Positions 56,321 through 64,000 of a DNA stretch of 64,000 bases are shown here, in pieces. Position numbers and translations under genes: made by a program. Under the pieces are notes generated by a model. It was not told the DNA's origin, made no database searches, and saw only the letters and a list, made by a program, of their open reading frames with translations. Source of the DNA: Burkholderiales bacterium. Lineage in GTDB: Bacteria; Pseudomonadota; Gammaproteobacteria; Burkholderiales; Burkholderiaceae_E. Location: contig JAPOKJ010000001.1 in the NCBI GenBank assembly GCA_029977705.1, forward strand, positions 124,001-188,000, written 5' to 3'. Within the stretch, counting starts at the first letter, position 1. Every line of letters starts with the position of its first letter.

Positions 56321-56932
56321 TCAGGCCTTGGGGGTGCTGGCGGTGAACCAGGGGTGGGCCTTCTCGAAGGCGGCAAACCAGTCGACCAGGCCCGGGTAAT
56401 GCTTGCGCCATTCACCGGCAAAGCGGAAATCGAGATAACCCAGGGTGCAGGCGATGGTGATGGCGCCGATATCGGGTGCGCTGCCGGCACGCACTGGCCG
56501 TACGCTGCGCGCCGCCTCGGCCAGGCCGCGTTCGAGCTTGCCGCGTTGGTAATCGAGCCAGCTTTGCACATGGTGTTCGGGCGGCCGGAAGCGGGCCTCG
56601 TAGACCTGCAGGATCGAGGCATCGAGCATGCCGTCGCCCAGGGCCTGCTCGCGCAAGGCCACGAAGCGCTCCTTGCCCTTGGGGAACAGCAGGTGGCGGC
56701 CATCGATTTCATCGAGGTACTCGACGATGACGCGCGAGTCGAAAAGGCTGGTGCCGTCCTCGAGCACCAGGGTCGGGATCTTGCCCAGCGGGTTTTGCTG
56801 GCGCAGCGGATCGCTGGCATCGGTGGTGTTGGCCGGCACCATCTGCACCCGGTCTTCCAGGCCGAGCACGGCAATCGCGGCGGTCACTTTCCGGCCAAAG
56901 GGGGACAGGGGGGAACTGCGCAGGGTCAGCAT
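56321..56932 (-). CDS. Glutathione S-transferase family protein
   Basis: A 203-residue GST. The thioredoxin-fold N-domain begins LRSSPLSPFGRKVTAAI and has NPLGKIPTLVLEDG with the cis-Pro loop and SRVIVEYLDE for glutathione binding; a helical C-domain follows. A Ser in SSPLSPF is the likely activating residue. It may conjugate or remove glutathione from a pathway intermediate, which would link to the gamma-glutamyltransferase nearby. Confidence 0.9.
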   Translation of the reverse strand: MLTLRSSPLSPFGRKVTAAIAVLGLEDRVQMVPANTTDASDPLRQQNPLGKIPTLVLEDGTSLFDSRVIVEYLDEIDGRHLLFPKGKERFVALREQALGDGMLDASILQVYEARFRPPEHHVQSWLDYQRGKLERGLAEAARSVRPVRAGSAPDIGAITIACTLGYLDFRFAGEWRKHYPGLVDWFAAFEKAHPWFTASTPKA

Positions 56933-56968
56933 CGGATTTCCTTGGAGAATCGGTTCGGCCCGATGCTA

Positions 56969-58195
56969 TCAGGCGCGCCTTGCCGGCAAGGTCTCCGGTG
57001 CCAGTCGCGCGAACAGCAGGCCGATGCTGATCGCGATCAGGCCTGCGGTCCACAACGCAAACTCGGGGTTGCGCCAGTCGGCCAGCACGCCCAGCAGCAT
57101 CGGTCCGATGACGTAGCCCAGATCGGCCAGCATCCGGTACACGCTCAGGGCCAGTGCATTCATGCCAGGGGGCGCGCTGTCGGCGGCATAAGTGGTGGGG
57201 GCGGCGCCCGCGACGCTGGAGGCCACGCCCCAGAGCATGCAGGCGGCAATGAAACTGCCGGCGGTGGGCGCCAGGGCGAGCAGGATCATGGCGGCGCCAT
57301 TGAGAACGGTTGCCGGCACGATCACCAGCTTGCGGCCGAAGCGGTCGGCCAGGGCGCCAGCCGGATAGCTGACCAGCACGCCCAGGATGCTGGCGGTGCC
57401 AAAGCCGATGCCGATATCGCTCGGCCCCAGCCCCAGCTTGACCGAGGCCAGGATCGGCACGATCGCGAACATGCCGCCAGTACGGGTGACGGCGGCGGCA
57501 AAGCTGATCAGGCCGACCAGCATGAAACCGATCTTGCGGCTCATGATGCGCAACTGCTCGAAAAAAGGCGGCGGGTTGGGGCGGGCCTCGCCACGGTGCT
57601 CGGTGGCAAAGTGTCGCGTCTCCGGGATCACGAACCAGGCCAGTGCCGCGCTCACGACGCAGGCCACCGTGTAGCCATAGAACGGCGCGCTGATGTGCAC
57701 ATGCTCGGCCAGCCAGCCACCGGGCAGGGGCCCGAGCCCGAAGGCGAACAGGAAGAAGGCCATGTAGGTGGCCATCATGCGGCCCCGCTTTTCCGGCGGG
57801 CTGATGTCGGCCAGGATGACGTTGCCCATGGTCAGCACCATCGAGGAGCCGGCCCCGGCGACGAAGCGGGCGACGAGAAATTCCGGATAGTGGGTCGCCA
57901 GCGCGCACCACAGGTTGCCCAGACCGGCCACCAGGGCCCCCAGGGCCAGGGTTGGACGGCGGCCCAGACGGTCGGACAGGTGGGCGGCCGGCATGGTGAT
58001 CACGAAACGCGCCATCCCGAACACGGCGATGGCCATGCCGATGGCCGAGACCGAGACGCCGAAGGACTTGGCGTACAGGGGCAGCACCGGCACGATCGAT
58101 CCGAAGCCCAATTGCGTGACCAGGATGATGGCGCACATCCAGGCGAGCACCCGGTTCGCACGTTGCGAGGGATCGGGCGGAAGGGGCATGGGCAT
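56969..58195 (-). CDS. MFS transporter
   Basis: A 408-residue major facilitator with about 12 helices; the loop AAHLSDRLGRRPTLALGALV is the family signature. It is the first gene of the minus-strand run and lies 36 bases before the GST gene. It is divergent from a CoA transferase gene. The carried compound is unknown. Confidence 0.9.
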   Translation of the reverse strand: MPMPLPPDPSQRANRVLAWMCAIILVTQLGFGSIVPVLPLYAKSFGVSVSAIGMAIAVFGMARFVITMPAAHLSDRLGRRPTLALGALVAGLGNLWCALATHYPEFLVARFVAGAGSSMVLTMGNVILADISPPEKRGRMMATYMAFFLFAFGLGPLPGGWLAEHVHISAPFYGYTVACVVSAALAWFVIPETRHFATEHRGEARPNPPPFFEQLRIMSRKIGFMLVGLISFAAAVTRTGGMFAIVPILASVKLGLGPSDIGIGFGTASILGVLVSYPAGALADRFGRKLVIVPATVLNGAAMILLALAPTAGSFIAACMLWGVASSVAGAAPTTYAADSAPPGMNALALSVYRMLADLGYVIGPMLLGVLADWRNPEFALWTAGLIAISIGLLFARLAPETLPARRA

Positions 58196-58228
58196 TGGAA
58201 CGATTGTAGTCCGCCGGGCAGGGGTGAG

Positions 58229-58237
58229 TGTGATAAT
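58229..58237 (+). promoter_or_regulatory. Possible extended -10 for the CoA transferase gene
   Basis: TGTGATAAT (TG, one base, GATAAT) lies 70 bases before the ATG at 58307, in the 111-base divergent gap. No convincing -35 was found. Confidence 0.35.
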
Positions 58238-58306
58238 CGTTTCGAAGTGATCGTCCCCCGCGAAGCCACCGGTTCCCGCGCCACCTCTGTCTCATTGAAC
58301 GCCACC

Positions 58307-59572
58307 ATGACCCAAACCCAGAATCCTTCCGTCGATCCCAAGAACGTGCCCGGCCCGCTGCGCGGCATCAAGGTGCTCGACCTGTCGCGTGTGCTGGCCG
58401 CACCCTTTTGCATGCAGAACCTGGGAGACCTGGGCGCCGACATCATCAAGATCGAACGCCCGGGGGTCGGTGACGAGTCGCGCCACTGGGGGCCCCCCTT
58501 CATGACGGGCCCGGATGGCCAGCCCACCAAGGAGTCGGCCTATTTCCTCTCGGCCAACCGCAACAAGCGCTCGGTGACGGTCGACCTGACCAAGCCGGAA
58601 GGCCAGGCGGTGGTTCGCAAGCTGGCCGAGCAGGCCGACATCTGCATCGAGAACTTCAAGGTCGGCGATCTCGCCCGCTACGGGCTTGATTACAAGTCGC
58701 TGTCCAAGATCAACCCGCGCCTGATCTACTGCTCGGTCACCGGGTTCGGGCAGGATGGTCCCTGGGCTGAACGCCCCGGCTACGATTACCTGTTCCAGGG
58801 CCTGGGCGGCCTGATGAGCGTGACCGGCGAGCGCGATGACCGTCCCGGCGGTGGCCCGCAGCGGGTCGGTGTGCCGATCGTGGACCTGTTCACCGGCATG
58901 TATGCCACGGTATCGATCCTGGCTGCACTGCGCGATCGCGACCTGCGCGGCGAGGGCCAGCATCTGGACATCTCGCTGATGGGCGCGGTAATGACGATGT
59001 GCGGCGGTCACCTGTCCAACTTCATGATCAGCGGCAAGATGCCGGCGCGCTCGGGCAACGTGTCCCCGAACATCATGCCCTACGGCGTGTTCCCCTGCTC
59101 GGATGGCCCGATGATCGTGGCCAGTGCCAACCAGAACCAGTTCAAGTCCTTCTGCAAGGCGCTGGGCCACCCGGAGTGGGCCGAGGATCCGCGCTTTCTC
59201 ACCAACGCCGGTCGCATCGAGAACCAGGAGGCGCTCAATGCACTGTTCTCGGCGGTCACCATCACCCGTACCCGCGCCGAATGGGATGCGATCCTGCTCG
59301 ATGCCGGTGTGCCGGCTGGGCCGATCAACAATTTCGGTCAGGCCCTGGAGCACCCCCAGGTCCAGCATCTGAAGACCCGCATCGGCCTGCCGCATGCCAC
59401 CGGTGTGGAAGCCCCCGGCATTGCCAGCCCGATGCGGTTTTCCAAGTCGCCGGTAAGTTATCGCCGCGCACCGCCGATGCTGGGGCAGCACACCCGCGAG
59501 GTGCTGGCCGAGCTGGGCATGGACGAGGCTGCGATCCAGGCACTGGCCCAGTCCGGCGCCATCGGTCTCTGA
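58307..59572 (+). CDS. CaiB/BaiF-family (class III) CoA transferase
   Basis: A 421-residue enzyme that moves CoA between carboxylic acids. It has GIKVLDLSRVLAAPFCMQNL in shortened form VLDLSRVLAAPF, GADIIKIERPG, YFLSANRNKRSVTVDL and the catalytic aspartate in PIVDLFTGMYA. ATG 58307 gives the normal N-terminus; a much longer open frame upstream runs through the divergent genes and is spurious. The acid pair is unknown. Confidence 0.93.
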   Translation: MTQTQNPSVDPKNVPGPLRGIKVLDLSRVLAAPFCMQNLGDLGADIIKIERPGVGDESRHWGPPFMTGPDGQPTKESAYFLSANRNKRSVTVDLTKPEGQAVVRKLAEQADICIENFKVGDLARYGLDYKSLSKINPRLIYCSVTGFGQDGPWAERPGYDYLFQGLGGLMSVTGERDDRPGGGPQRVGVPIVDLFTGMYATVSILAALRDRDLRGEGQHLDISLMGAVMTMCGGHLSNFMISGKMPARSGNVSPNIMPYGVFPCSDGPMIVASANQNQFKSFCKALGHPEWAEDPRFLTNAGRIENQEALNALFSAVTITRTRAEWDAILLDAGVPAGPINNFGQALEHPQVQHLKTRIGLPHATGVEAPGIASPMRFSKSPVSYRRAPPMLGQHTREVLAELGMDEAAIQALAQSGAIGL

Positions 59573-59645
59573 GGTCCCGCCGGGATTGCCCCATCGGGGG
59601 AGAGGGCATTGGCGATCGGGGCGCCAGCTCGGGTAAGGTCGTCAG

Positions 59646-61163
59646 GTGACTCAAGCAAGCGAACCGACTGACGTCGATGAGGCACGCGCCATGGGCGCGT
59701 TTGCCTTCGACAACTCCTATGCCCGCGACCTGCCGGGCCTGTACACCCCCTGGCACCTGACGCCAGTGCGGCGTCCGCAGCTGCTCAAGTTCAATCGGGC
59801 ACTGGCCGCCGAGCTCGGGCTCGATGCAGCAGCCCTCGAGACGCCGGCCGGTGCCCAGATACTGGCCGGCAATCACCTGCCCACCGGTGCCGAGCCGATC
59901 GCGCAGGCCTATGCCGGCCACCAGTTCGGCCACTTTTCACCGCAGCTGGGCGATGGCCGTGCGCTGCTGCTCGGTGAGGTCCTGGATCGCGAGGGTCGGC
60001 GCCGCGACATTGCCTTCAAGGGTTCCGGGCCAACGCCCTACTCGCGCGCTGGCGACGGCCGTGCGGCCCTGGGACCGGTGCTGCGCGAGTATCTGATGGG
60101 GGAGGCCATGCAAGCCCTGGGCATCGCCAGCACGCGTGCCCTGGCGGTCGTGCGCACCGGCGAGATCGTCGAGCGCGACATGCCCCAGCATGGCGCGGTG
60201 CTCACCCGGGTGGCCGCAAGCCATGTACGCGTCGGCACCTTCCAGTTTTTTGCAGCCCGGCAGGAGCATGACAAGCTGCGCCGCCTCACCGATTACGTGC
60301 TGGCGCGTCACTACCCCGAACTGCGTGCAGGGTCCGACCCTGTCCTGGCCCTGCTCGAGGCGGTGTGCCAGCGCCAGGCCCACCTGGTGGCGCAATGGAT
60401 GAGTGTGGGTTTCATCCATGGCGTGATGAATACCGACAACATGACGCTGTCGGGCGAGACCATCGACTACGGGCCCTGCGCCTTCATGGACCAGTACGAC
60501 CCGGCCACGGTCTTCAGTTCGATCGATCGTCAGGGGCGCTATGCCTATGCCAACCAGCCGGCCATCCTGGGCTGGAACCTGGCCCGTCTGGCCGAGGCCT
60601 TGCTGCCCCTCATCGATGCCGAGCCGCAGCGCGCCCTCGAGCGCGCCCGTGCCGTGATCGAGGGGGTTGAAGGGCGGTTTGCCCAGGCATGGCTGTCCTT
60701 GCAGCGCGCCAAGCTCGGGCTGGCGAGCGCGCAGGCGCAGGATGAAGCGCTGGCGCTCGACTGGCTGTCCATGCTGCAGTCGCAAGAGGTGGACCACACC
60801 CTGGCGTACCGGCATCTTGCTGCTGCTGCGGGGGGCGATGAGGCGCTGCTGCGCGGCCTGTTTGCCGATCCTTCGCCGCTGCAGGCCTGGCTGGAGCGCT
60901 GGCGTGCGCGGCTCGATGCCGAGCCCGGAACGCCGGCCCAGCGCTGCCAGGCGATGCGCCAGGTCAATCCGGCCTTCGTACCGCGCAATCACTTGGTCGA
61001 GCAGGTGCTCGAGGCGGCCACCGAGCGTGATGACCTGGCCCCGTTCGAGCGCTTTGTGCAAGTGTTGTCCAGGCCCTTCGAGGACCAGCCCGATGCGGCT
61101 GAGTGGGGCCTGCCGCCGTCACCCGAGTTTCGCAGGACCTACCGCACCTTCTGCGGTACCTGA
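59646..61163 (+). CDS. selO: Protein adenylyltransferase SelO (YdiU)
   Basis: SelO is a pseudokinase-fold enzyme that AMPylates proteins, notably in redox control. The 505-residue product has AYAGHQFGHFSPQLGDGRA, FKGSGPTPYSRAGDGRAALG, HGVMNTDNM and the metal-binding DYGPCAFMD. The C-terminal TFCGT has Cys where eukaryotic SelO has selenocysteine. The start is GTG 59646. It overlaps a convergent unknown gene by 25 bases. Confidence 0.95.
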   Translation: MTQASEPTDVDEARAMGAFAFDNSYARDLPGLYTPWHLTPVRRPQLLKFNRALAAELGLDAAALETPAGAQILAGNHLPTGAEPIAQAYAGHQFGHFSPQLGDGRALLLGEVLDREGRRRDIAFKGSGPTPYSRAGDGRAALGPVLREYLMGEAMQALGIASTRALAVVRTGEIVERDMPQHGAVLTRVAASHVRVGTFQFFAARQEHDKLRRLTDYVLARHYPELRAGSDPVLALLEAVCQRQAHLVAQWMSVGFIHGVMNTDNMTLSGETIDYGPCAFMDQYDPATVFSSIDRQGRYAYANQPAILGWNLARLAEALLPLIDAEPQRALERARAVIEGVEGRFAQAWLSLQRAKLGLASAQAQDEALALDWLSMLQSQEVDHTLAYRHLAAAAGGDEALLRGLFADPSPLQAWLERWRARLDAEPGTPAQRCQAMRQVNPAFVPRNHLVEQVLEAATERDDLAPFERFVQVLSRPFEDQPDAAEWGLPPSPEFRRTYRTFCGT

Positions 61164-61435
61164 GCCTCTGCCTGCTTGAACTTCGCTCGCTGCTCGAGCC
61201 AGCGGCGGCGGCGCTCGCCATCCAGTTGCAGCAACAGGGTCTGAAGGTCGCGCATGCTGGCGCCGGGCTCGCCCAGGCCCAGTTGCAGGCAGGCCAGGCG
61301 AACGCCGGCCTCGTCCATCTCTGAAGTGATCAGGTGGAACCACTCCAGGTCATAGTGCTTGCGGATCCGTGTCGCCTCGGCCAGGCGAGACGGCGGGCGG
61401 GGGATGAACCGCGTGGGGTGATTGGCCGAACTCAT
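61139..61435 (-). CDS. Conserved-looking small protein of unknown function
   Basis: A 98-residue soluble basic protein. It starts MSSANHPTRFIPRPPSRLAE and has the phrase YDLEWFHLITSEMDEAGVRLA in part, then a helical, charged end (LDGERRRRWLEQRAKFKQ). No family is recognised. ATG 61435 is chosen over an upstream in-frame ATG. Its tail overlaps the selO end. Confidence 0.6.
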   Translation of the reverse strand: MSSANHPTRFIPRPPSRLAEATRIRKHYDLEWFHLITSEMDEAGVRLACLQLGLGEPGASMRDLQTLLLQLDGERRRRWLEQRAKFKQAEAQVPQKVR

Positions 61436-61634
61436 GCGGGTGATTCTGGCACCGCCCGGTCGATGCAAGACAGGAAAAAGCGCACGTTTCTGAACGCAAT
61501 GCCCGCCTCCCGGTCATCAGGCCCCAGGTTGGAGCGCCCGTCCCGGGCGCCTTGTCGACCAGTGGTCGATGAGCGCCGACCAGCGGTATCGGCCGATGCG
61601 CTGCTACAGTCAGGTCTGCCCGTCCAACTCCGCG

Positions 61635-62021
61635 ATGTCTCCGATGCAACACCCTTTTGCCGACCTGATCGACCTGCATATCGACGAGCAGGGTCCCGGG
61701 CACAGTGTGCTCAGCCTGACCGTGGGGCAGGCCCACCTGAACCCGCATCGCGTGGCGCATGGCGCCGTGCTGTATGCGCTGGCCGACACCGGCATGGGCA
61801 CGGCGCTGTACCCGACCCTGGTGGCGCCGCAGATCTGCGCCACCATCGAGATCAAGATCAATTACTTCAAGCCGGTGAGCGGCGGCCGGCTGGTCTGCAC
61901 CACCACGCTGGTCAACCGCGGCAAGACAGTGGCCAACCTGGAGTCACGCCTGCACGTCGATGGTGTACTGGTGGCCCAGGCCAACGGCAACTACGCGATC
62001 TTCACGCCAAGGAACGGATGA
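61635..62021 (+). CDS. PaaI-type hotdog thioesterase
   Basis: A 128-residue hotdog-fold protein with NPHRVAHGAVLYALADTGMG (active-site region of PaaI/YdiI thioesterases) and IKINYFKPVSGG. It probably hydrolyses aryl- or acyl-CoA esters. ATG 61635 or 61644 may be the start; an earlier ATG at 61569 lacks family support. The 199 bases upstream show no gene. The end overlaps the convergent threonine aldolase gene by 20 bases. Confidence 0.85.
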   Translation: MSPMQHPFADLIDLHIDEQGPGHSVLSLTVGQAHLNPHRVAHGAVLYALADTGMGTALYPTLVAPQICATIEIKINYFKPVSGGRLVCTTTLVNRGKTVANLESRLHVDGVLVAQANGNYAIFTPRNG

Positions 62022-63054
62022 TCTCCAGGGCCCGGGCGATCTGGGCCGCGCTGACATCCAGATGGGTCACGGCACGCATGCGACGGCCGATGCCGGACAG
62101 TTTGAGCCCTTGCGCCGCACAGGCTGCCACGAAGGCCTTGCTGTCGCGGGAAGGATCCTCGAACTCGAAGAAGACGATATTGGTCTGGGGCTGGTCGTAG
62201 ACCAGCCGGATGCCGCCAATGCCGCTCAGGCCCTGGGCCAGTTCACGGGCGTGGTCATGGTCCTGCGCCAGCCGGTCCACATGATGGTCCAGGGCATGCA
62301 GGCAGGCGGCGGCCGCGATGCCCGCCTGGCGCATCGCCCCGCCCACGACATGCTTGATGCGCCGGGCCTTGTCGATGAAGGCCTGGTCGCCGGCCAGCAC
62401 CGCGCCCATCGGGGCCCCCAGGCCCTTGGTGAAGTCGATCCACAGCGAATCGGCACCGGCCGCCCATACCCGCGCCTCGATGCCACTGGCAACCACGGCA
62501 TTCATCAGACGGGCACCATCGACATGGACCGAGGCGCCCGCCTTGCGGGCGGTGGCGCAGACGGCCTGCCAGGAGGCCAGCGGCCAGATGGCACCGCCGC
62601 CGAAATTCTGGGTCTGCTCCAGGCACACCAGGCTGGCCTTGGCTGCATAGTTGTAGGGCATCATCGTGATCTGGTCGATGGCGGTCTGCAACTGCTCCGC
62701 GGTGAAGCAGCCAAAGGGCGAGTGGCCATCGATGGCCTCGGTCATCACGCCGGAGATCAGGCCCGGTGCGCCGGTCTCGGCGCGCAGCACATGGGACATC
62801 CGGTCGGCGATCATCACGTCGCCGGGCTGGGTGTGGGCCTTGATGGCCACCAGGTTGCACATCGTGCCGGTGGGCAGGAACAGGGCCGCTGGCTTGCCAA
62901 GCAATTGGCAGACGCGCTCGAGCAGGCGGTTGACGGTGGGGTCCTCGCCCTTTTGCTCGTCGCCGACCTCGGCGCGGGCGATCGCCTCGCGCATGCTCGG
63001 GGTGGGCCGGGTTTCGGTATCGCTGGCCAGCGCGATGGTGGTGGGGGTGTTCAT
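62002..63054 (-). CDS. Low-specificity threonine aldolase
   Basis: A 350-residue PLP enzyme that cleaves threonine or related beta-hydroxy amino acids to glycine and an aldehyde. The PLP lysine is in LWIDFTKGLGAPMGAVLAG; SDTETRPTPSMREAIARAEVG is the family N-terminus, shown here as separate parts in SDTETRPT and MREAIARAEVGDE, and VHVDGARLMNA binds the cofactor. ATG 63054 fits the family. It follows a UxaA-type gene by 20 bases. Confidence 0.9.
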   Translation of the reverse strand: MNTPTTIALASDTETRPTPSMREAIARAEVGDEQKGEDPTVNRLLERVCQLLGKPAALFLPTGTMCNLVAIKAHTQPGDVMIADRMSHVLRAETGAPGLISGVMTEAIDGHSPFGCFTAEQLQTAIDQITMMPYNYAAKASLVCLEQTQNFGGGAIWPLASWQAVCATARKAGASVHVDGARLMNAVVASGIEARVWAAGADSLWIDFTKGLGAPMGAVLAGDQAFIDKARRIKHVVGGAMRQAGIAAAACLHALDHHVDRLAQDHDHARELAQGLSGIGGIRLVYDQPQTNIVFFEFEDPSRDSKAFVAACAAQGLKLSGIGRRMRAVTHLDVSAAQIARALEIIRSLA

Positions 63055-63074
63055 GCGGTCACGCTGCAGCAGGT

Positions 63075-64000
63075 TCACATCACCGCGCCCAGCTGCCAGG
63101 GCACAAACTCGTCGTTGCCGATGCCCAGGGCCTCGCTCTTGCTGGCCTCGCCGCTGGCCGTGCGCAAGATCAGCTCGAAGATCTCGCGACCTTTCTGCTG
63201 CACGCTGGACTGACCGTCAACGATATCGCCGCAGTTGATGTCCATGTCTTCGATCATGCGCTCGTACAGCGCGCTGTTGGTCGCCAGCTTCAGCGAGGGG
63301 GCTGGCTTGCAGCCGTAGACCGAGCCGCGTCCGGTGGTGAAGCAGATCAGGTTGGCACCGCCCGCGACCTGACCGGTGGCCGAGACCGGATCGTAGCCAG
63401 GGGTGTCCATGAACACGAAGCCCTTGGCCGTGACCGGTTGGGCATATTCGAAGACATCGACCAGATTGGTGGTGCCGCCCTTGGCCACGGCACCGAGGGA
63501 CTTTTCCAGGATGGTGGTCAGGCCGCCTGCCTTGTTGCCGGGCGACGGATTGTTGTCCATCGAGCCGTTGTTGTGCGCGGTGTACTGCTCCCACCACTTG
63601 ATGCGCCTGATCAGCTTGTCGGCCACGGCCTGGGACACCGCCCGCCGCGTCAGCAGGTGCTCGGCGCCGTAGATCTCGGGCGTTTCCGAGAGGATGACCG
63701 TGCCGCCATGGGACACCAGCAGGTCGCAGGCCGCGCCCAGGGCCGGGTTCGCCGTGATGCCGGAGTAACCATCGGAGCCGCCGCACTGCAGGCCGATCGT
63801 GATGTGGCTGGCCGGCACCCGGGTGCGGCTCAGCTTGTTGGCTTCGGGCAGCATTTTCATGACGGCCGCGATGCCGGCCTCGACGGTCTTGCGCGTGCCG
63901 CCCGAGGTTTGCACCACGAGGGTCTGCAGGGCCTCCTGTTCCTTCAGGTTCTGGGCCATCATCAGCGCCCCCATCTGGTTGGCCTCGCAGCCCAGGCCGA
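63075..64000 (-). CDS. UxaA/GarD-family altronate or galactarate dehydratase (5' end outside window)
   Basis: The frame stays open to the window edge, and the first visible codons read GLGCEANQMG, the iron-binding motif of the UxaA C-terminal domain, so the N-terminus is outside. Other family motifs are LQCGGSDGYSGITANPALG and MDNNPSPGNKAGGLTTI in part. Such enzymes remove water from sugar acids with iron. Its partner downstream is a threonine aldolase. The sugar acid is unknown. Confidence 0.9.
   Translation of the reverse strand, partial: GLGCEANQMGALMMAQNLKEQEALQTLVVQTSGGTRKTVEAGIAAVMKMLPEANKLSRTRVPASHITIGLQCGGSDGYSGITANPALGAACDLLVSHGGTVILSETPEIYGAEHLLTRRAVSQAVADKLIRRIKWWEQYTAHNNGSMDNNPSPGNKAGGLTTILEKSLGAVAKGGTTNLVDVFEYAQPVTAKGFVFMDTPGYDPVSATGQVAGGANLICFTTGRGSVYGCKPAPSLKLATNSALYERMIEDMDINCGDIVDGQSSVQQKGREIFELILRTASGEASKSEALGIGNDEFVPWQLGAVM

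Noticed and set aside
56354-58306. A very long N-terminal extension of the CoA transferase
   Set aside because: The open frame runs through the antisense of GST and MFS genes; family similarity begins just after ATG 58307.

Overview
The window is high-GC chromosomal backbone of a betaproteobacterium, most likely order Burkholderiales. The evidence is gene order: ftsQ-ftsA-ftsZ, a Prx5-type peroxiredoxin, lpxC, a DUF721/DciA gene, an M23 peptidase, secA, argJ, a DUF815 ATPase, mutT, yacG, zapD, coaE and pilD-pilC-pilB follow each other as in Bordetella and Burkholderia relatives. A Bug-type solute receptor, tricarballylate oxidation genes and a feruloyl-CoA synthase-like enzyme fit the same group. 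No species can be named from the sequence alone.

Layout. 1-4973: division genes, peroxiredoxin and lpxC. 4964-10456: an RluA-type pseudouridine synthase, a PQQ-type dehydrogenase with its own dihaem cytochrome c, glpD, an internally deleted SDR remnant and dciA. 10517-18162: M23 peptidase, secA, argJ, DUF815 ATPase, mutT-type fusion and yacG. 18218-25662 (minus strand): zapD, coaE, a repeat element with terminal inverted repeats, pilD, pilC, pilB and a CorC-type protein. 25772-32305: a sugar-acid dehydratase, then a DUF2946 - TonB receptor - BNR protein - thioredoxin-fold cluster that resembles the copper-responsive CruR/BfrG arrangement of Bordetella. 32426-36472: Bug receptor, tcuA, tcuB and a translationally coupled SET-domain gene. 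36531-40666: PPK2 kinase, acyl-CoA synthetase, enolase-superfamily enzyme and tRNA-Pro(CGG). 40777-43263: four minus-strand genes joined by 4-base overlaps, ending in a site-2 protease. 43399-48251: ispB, rplU (with an extra helix-hairpin-helix domain), rpmA, obgE and proB. 48253-49210: a second copy of the repeat element and a Phd/PIN toxin-antitoxin pair. 49194-58195 (minus): eight closely spaced genes with a three-subunit molybdenum hydroxylase, gamma-glutamyltransferase, EthD protein, GST and two MFS carriers. 58307-64000: CaiB-type CoA transferase, selO, a small unknown, a thioesterase, threonine aldolase and the start of a UxaA-type dehydratase.

The housekeeping blocks supply division, envelope synthesis, secretion, arginine and proline synthesis, pilus assembly and ribosome function. 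The accessory blocks are mostly uptake and oxidation of small organic acids and probable copper acquisition. The items most worth pursuing are the copper-type uORF cluster, the L21 fusion, the coupled DUF2167/site-2 protease operon, the mini-ORF between antitoxin and toxin, and the modular inverted-repeat element. No CRISPR array, transposase gene, prophage or rRNA was seen.
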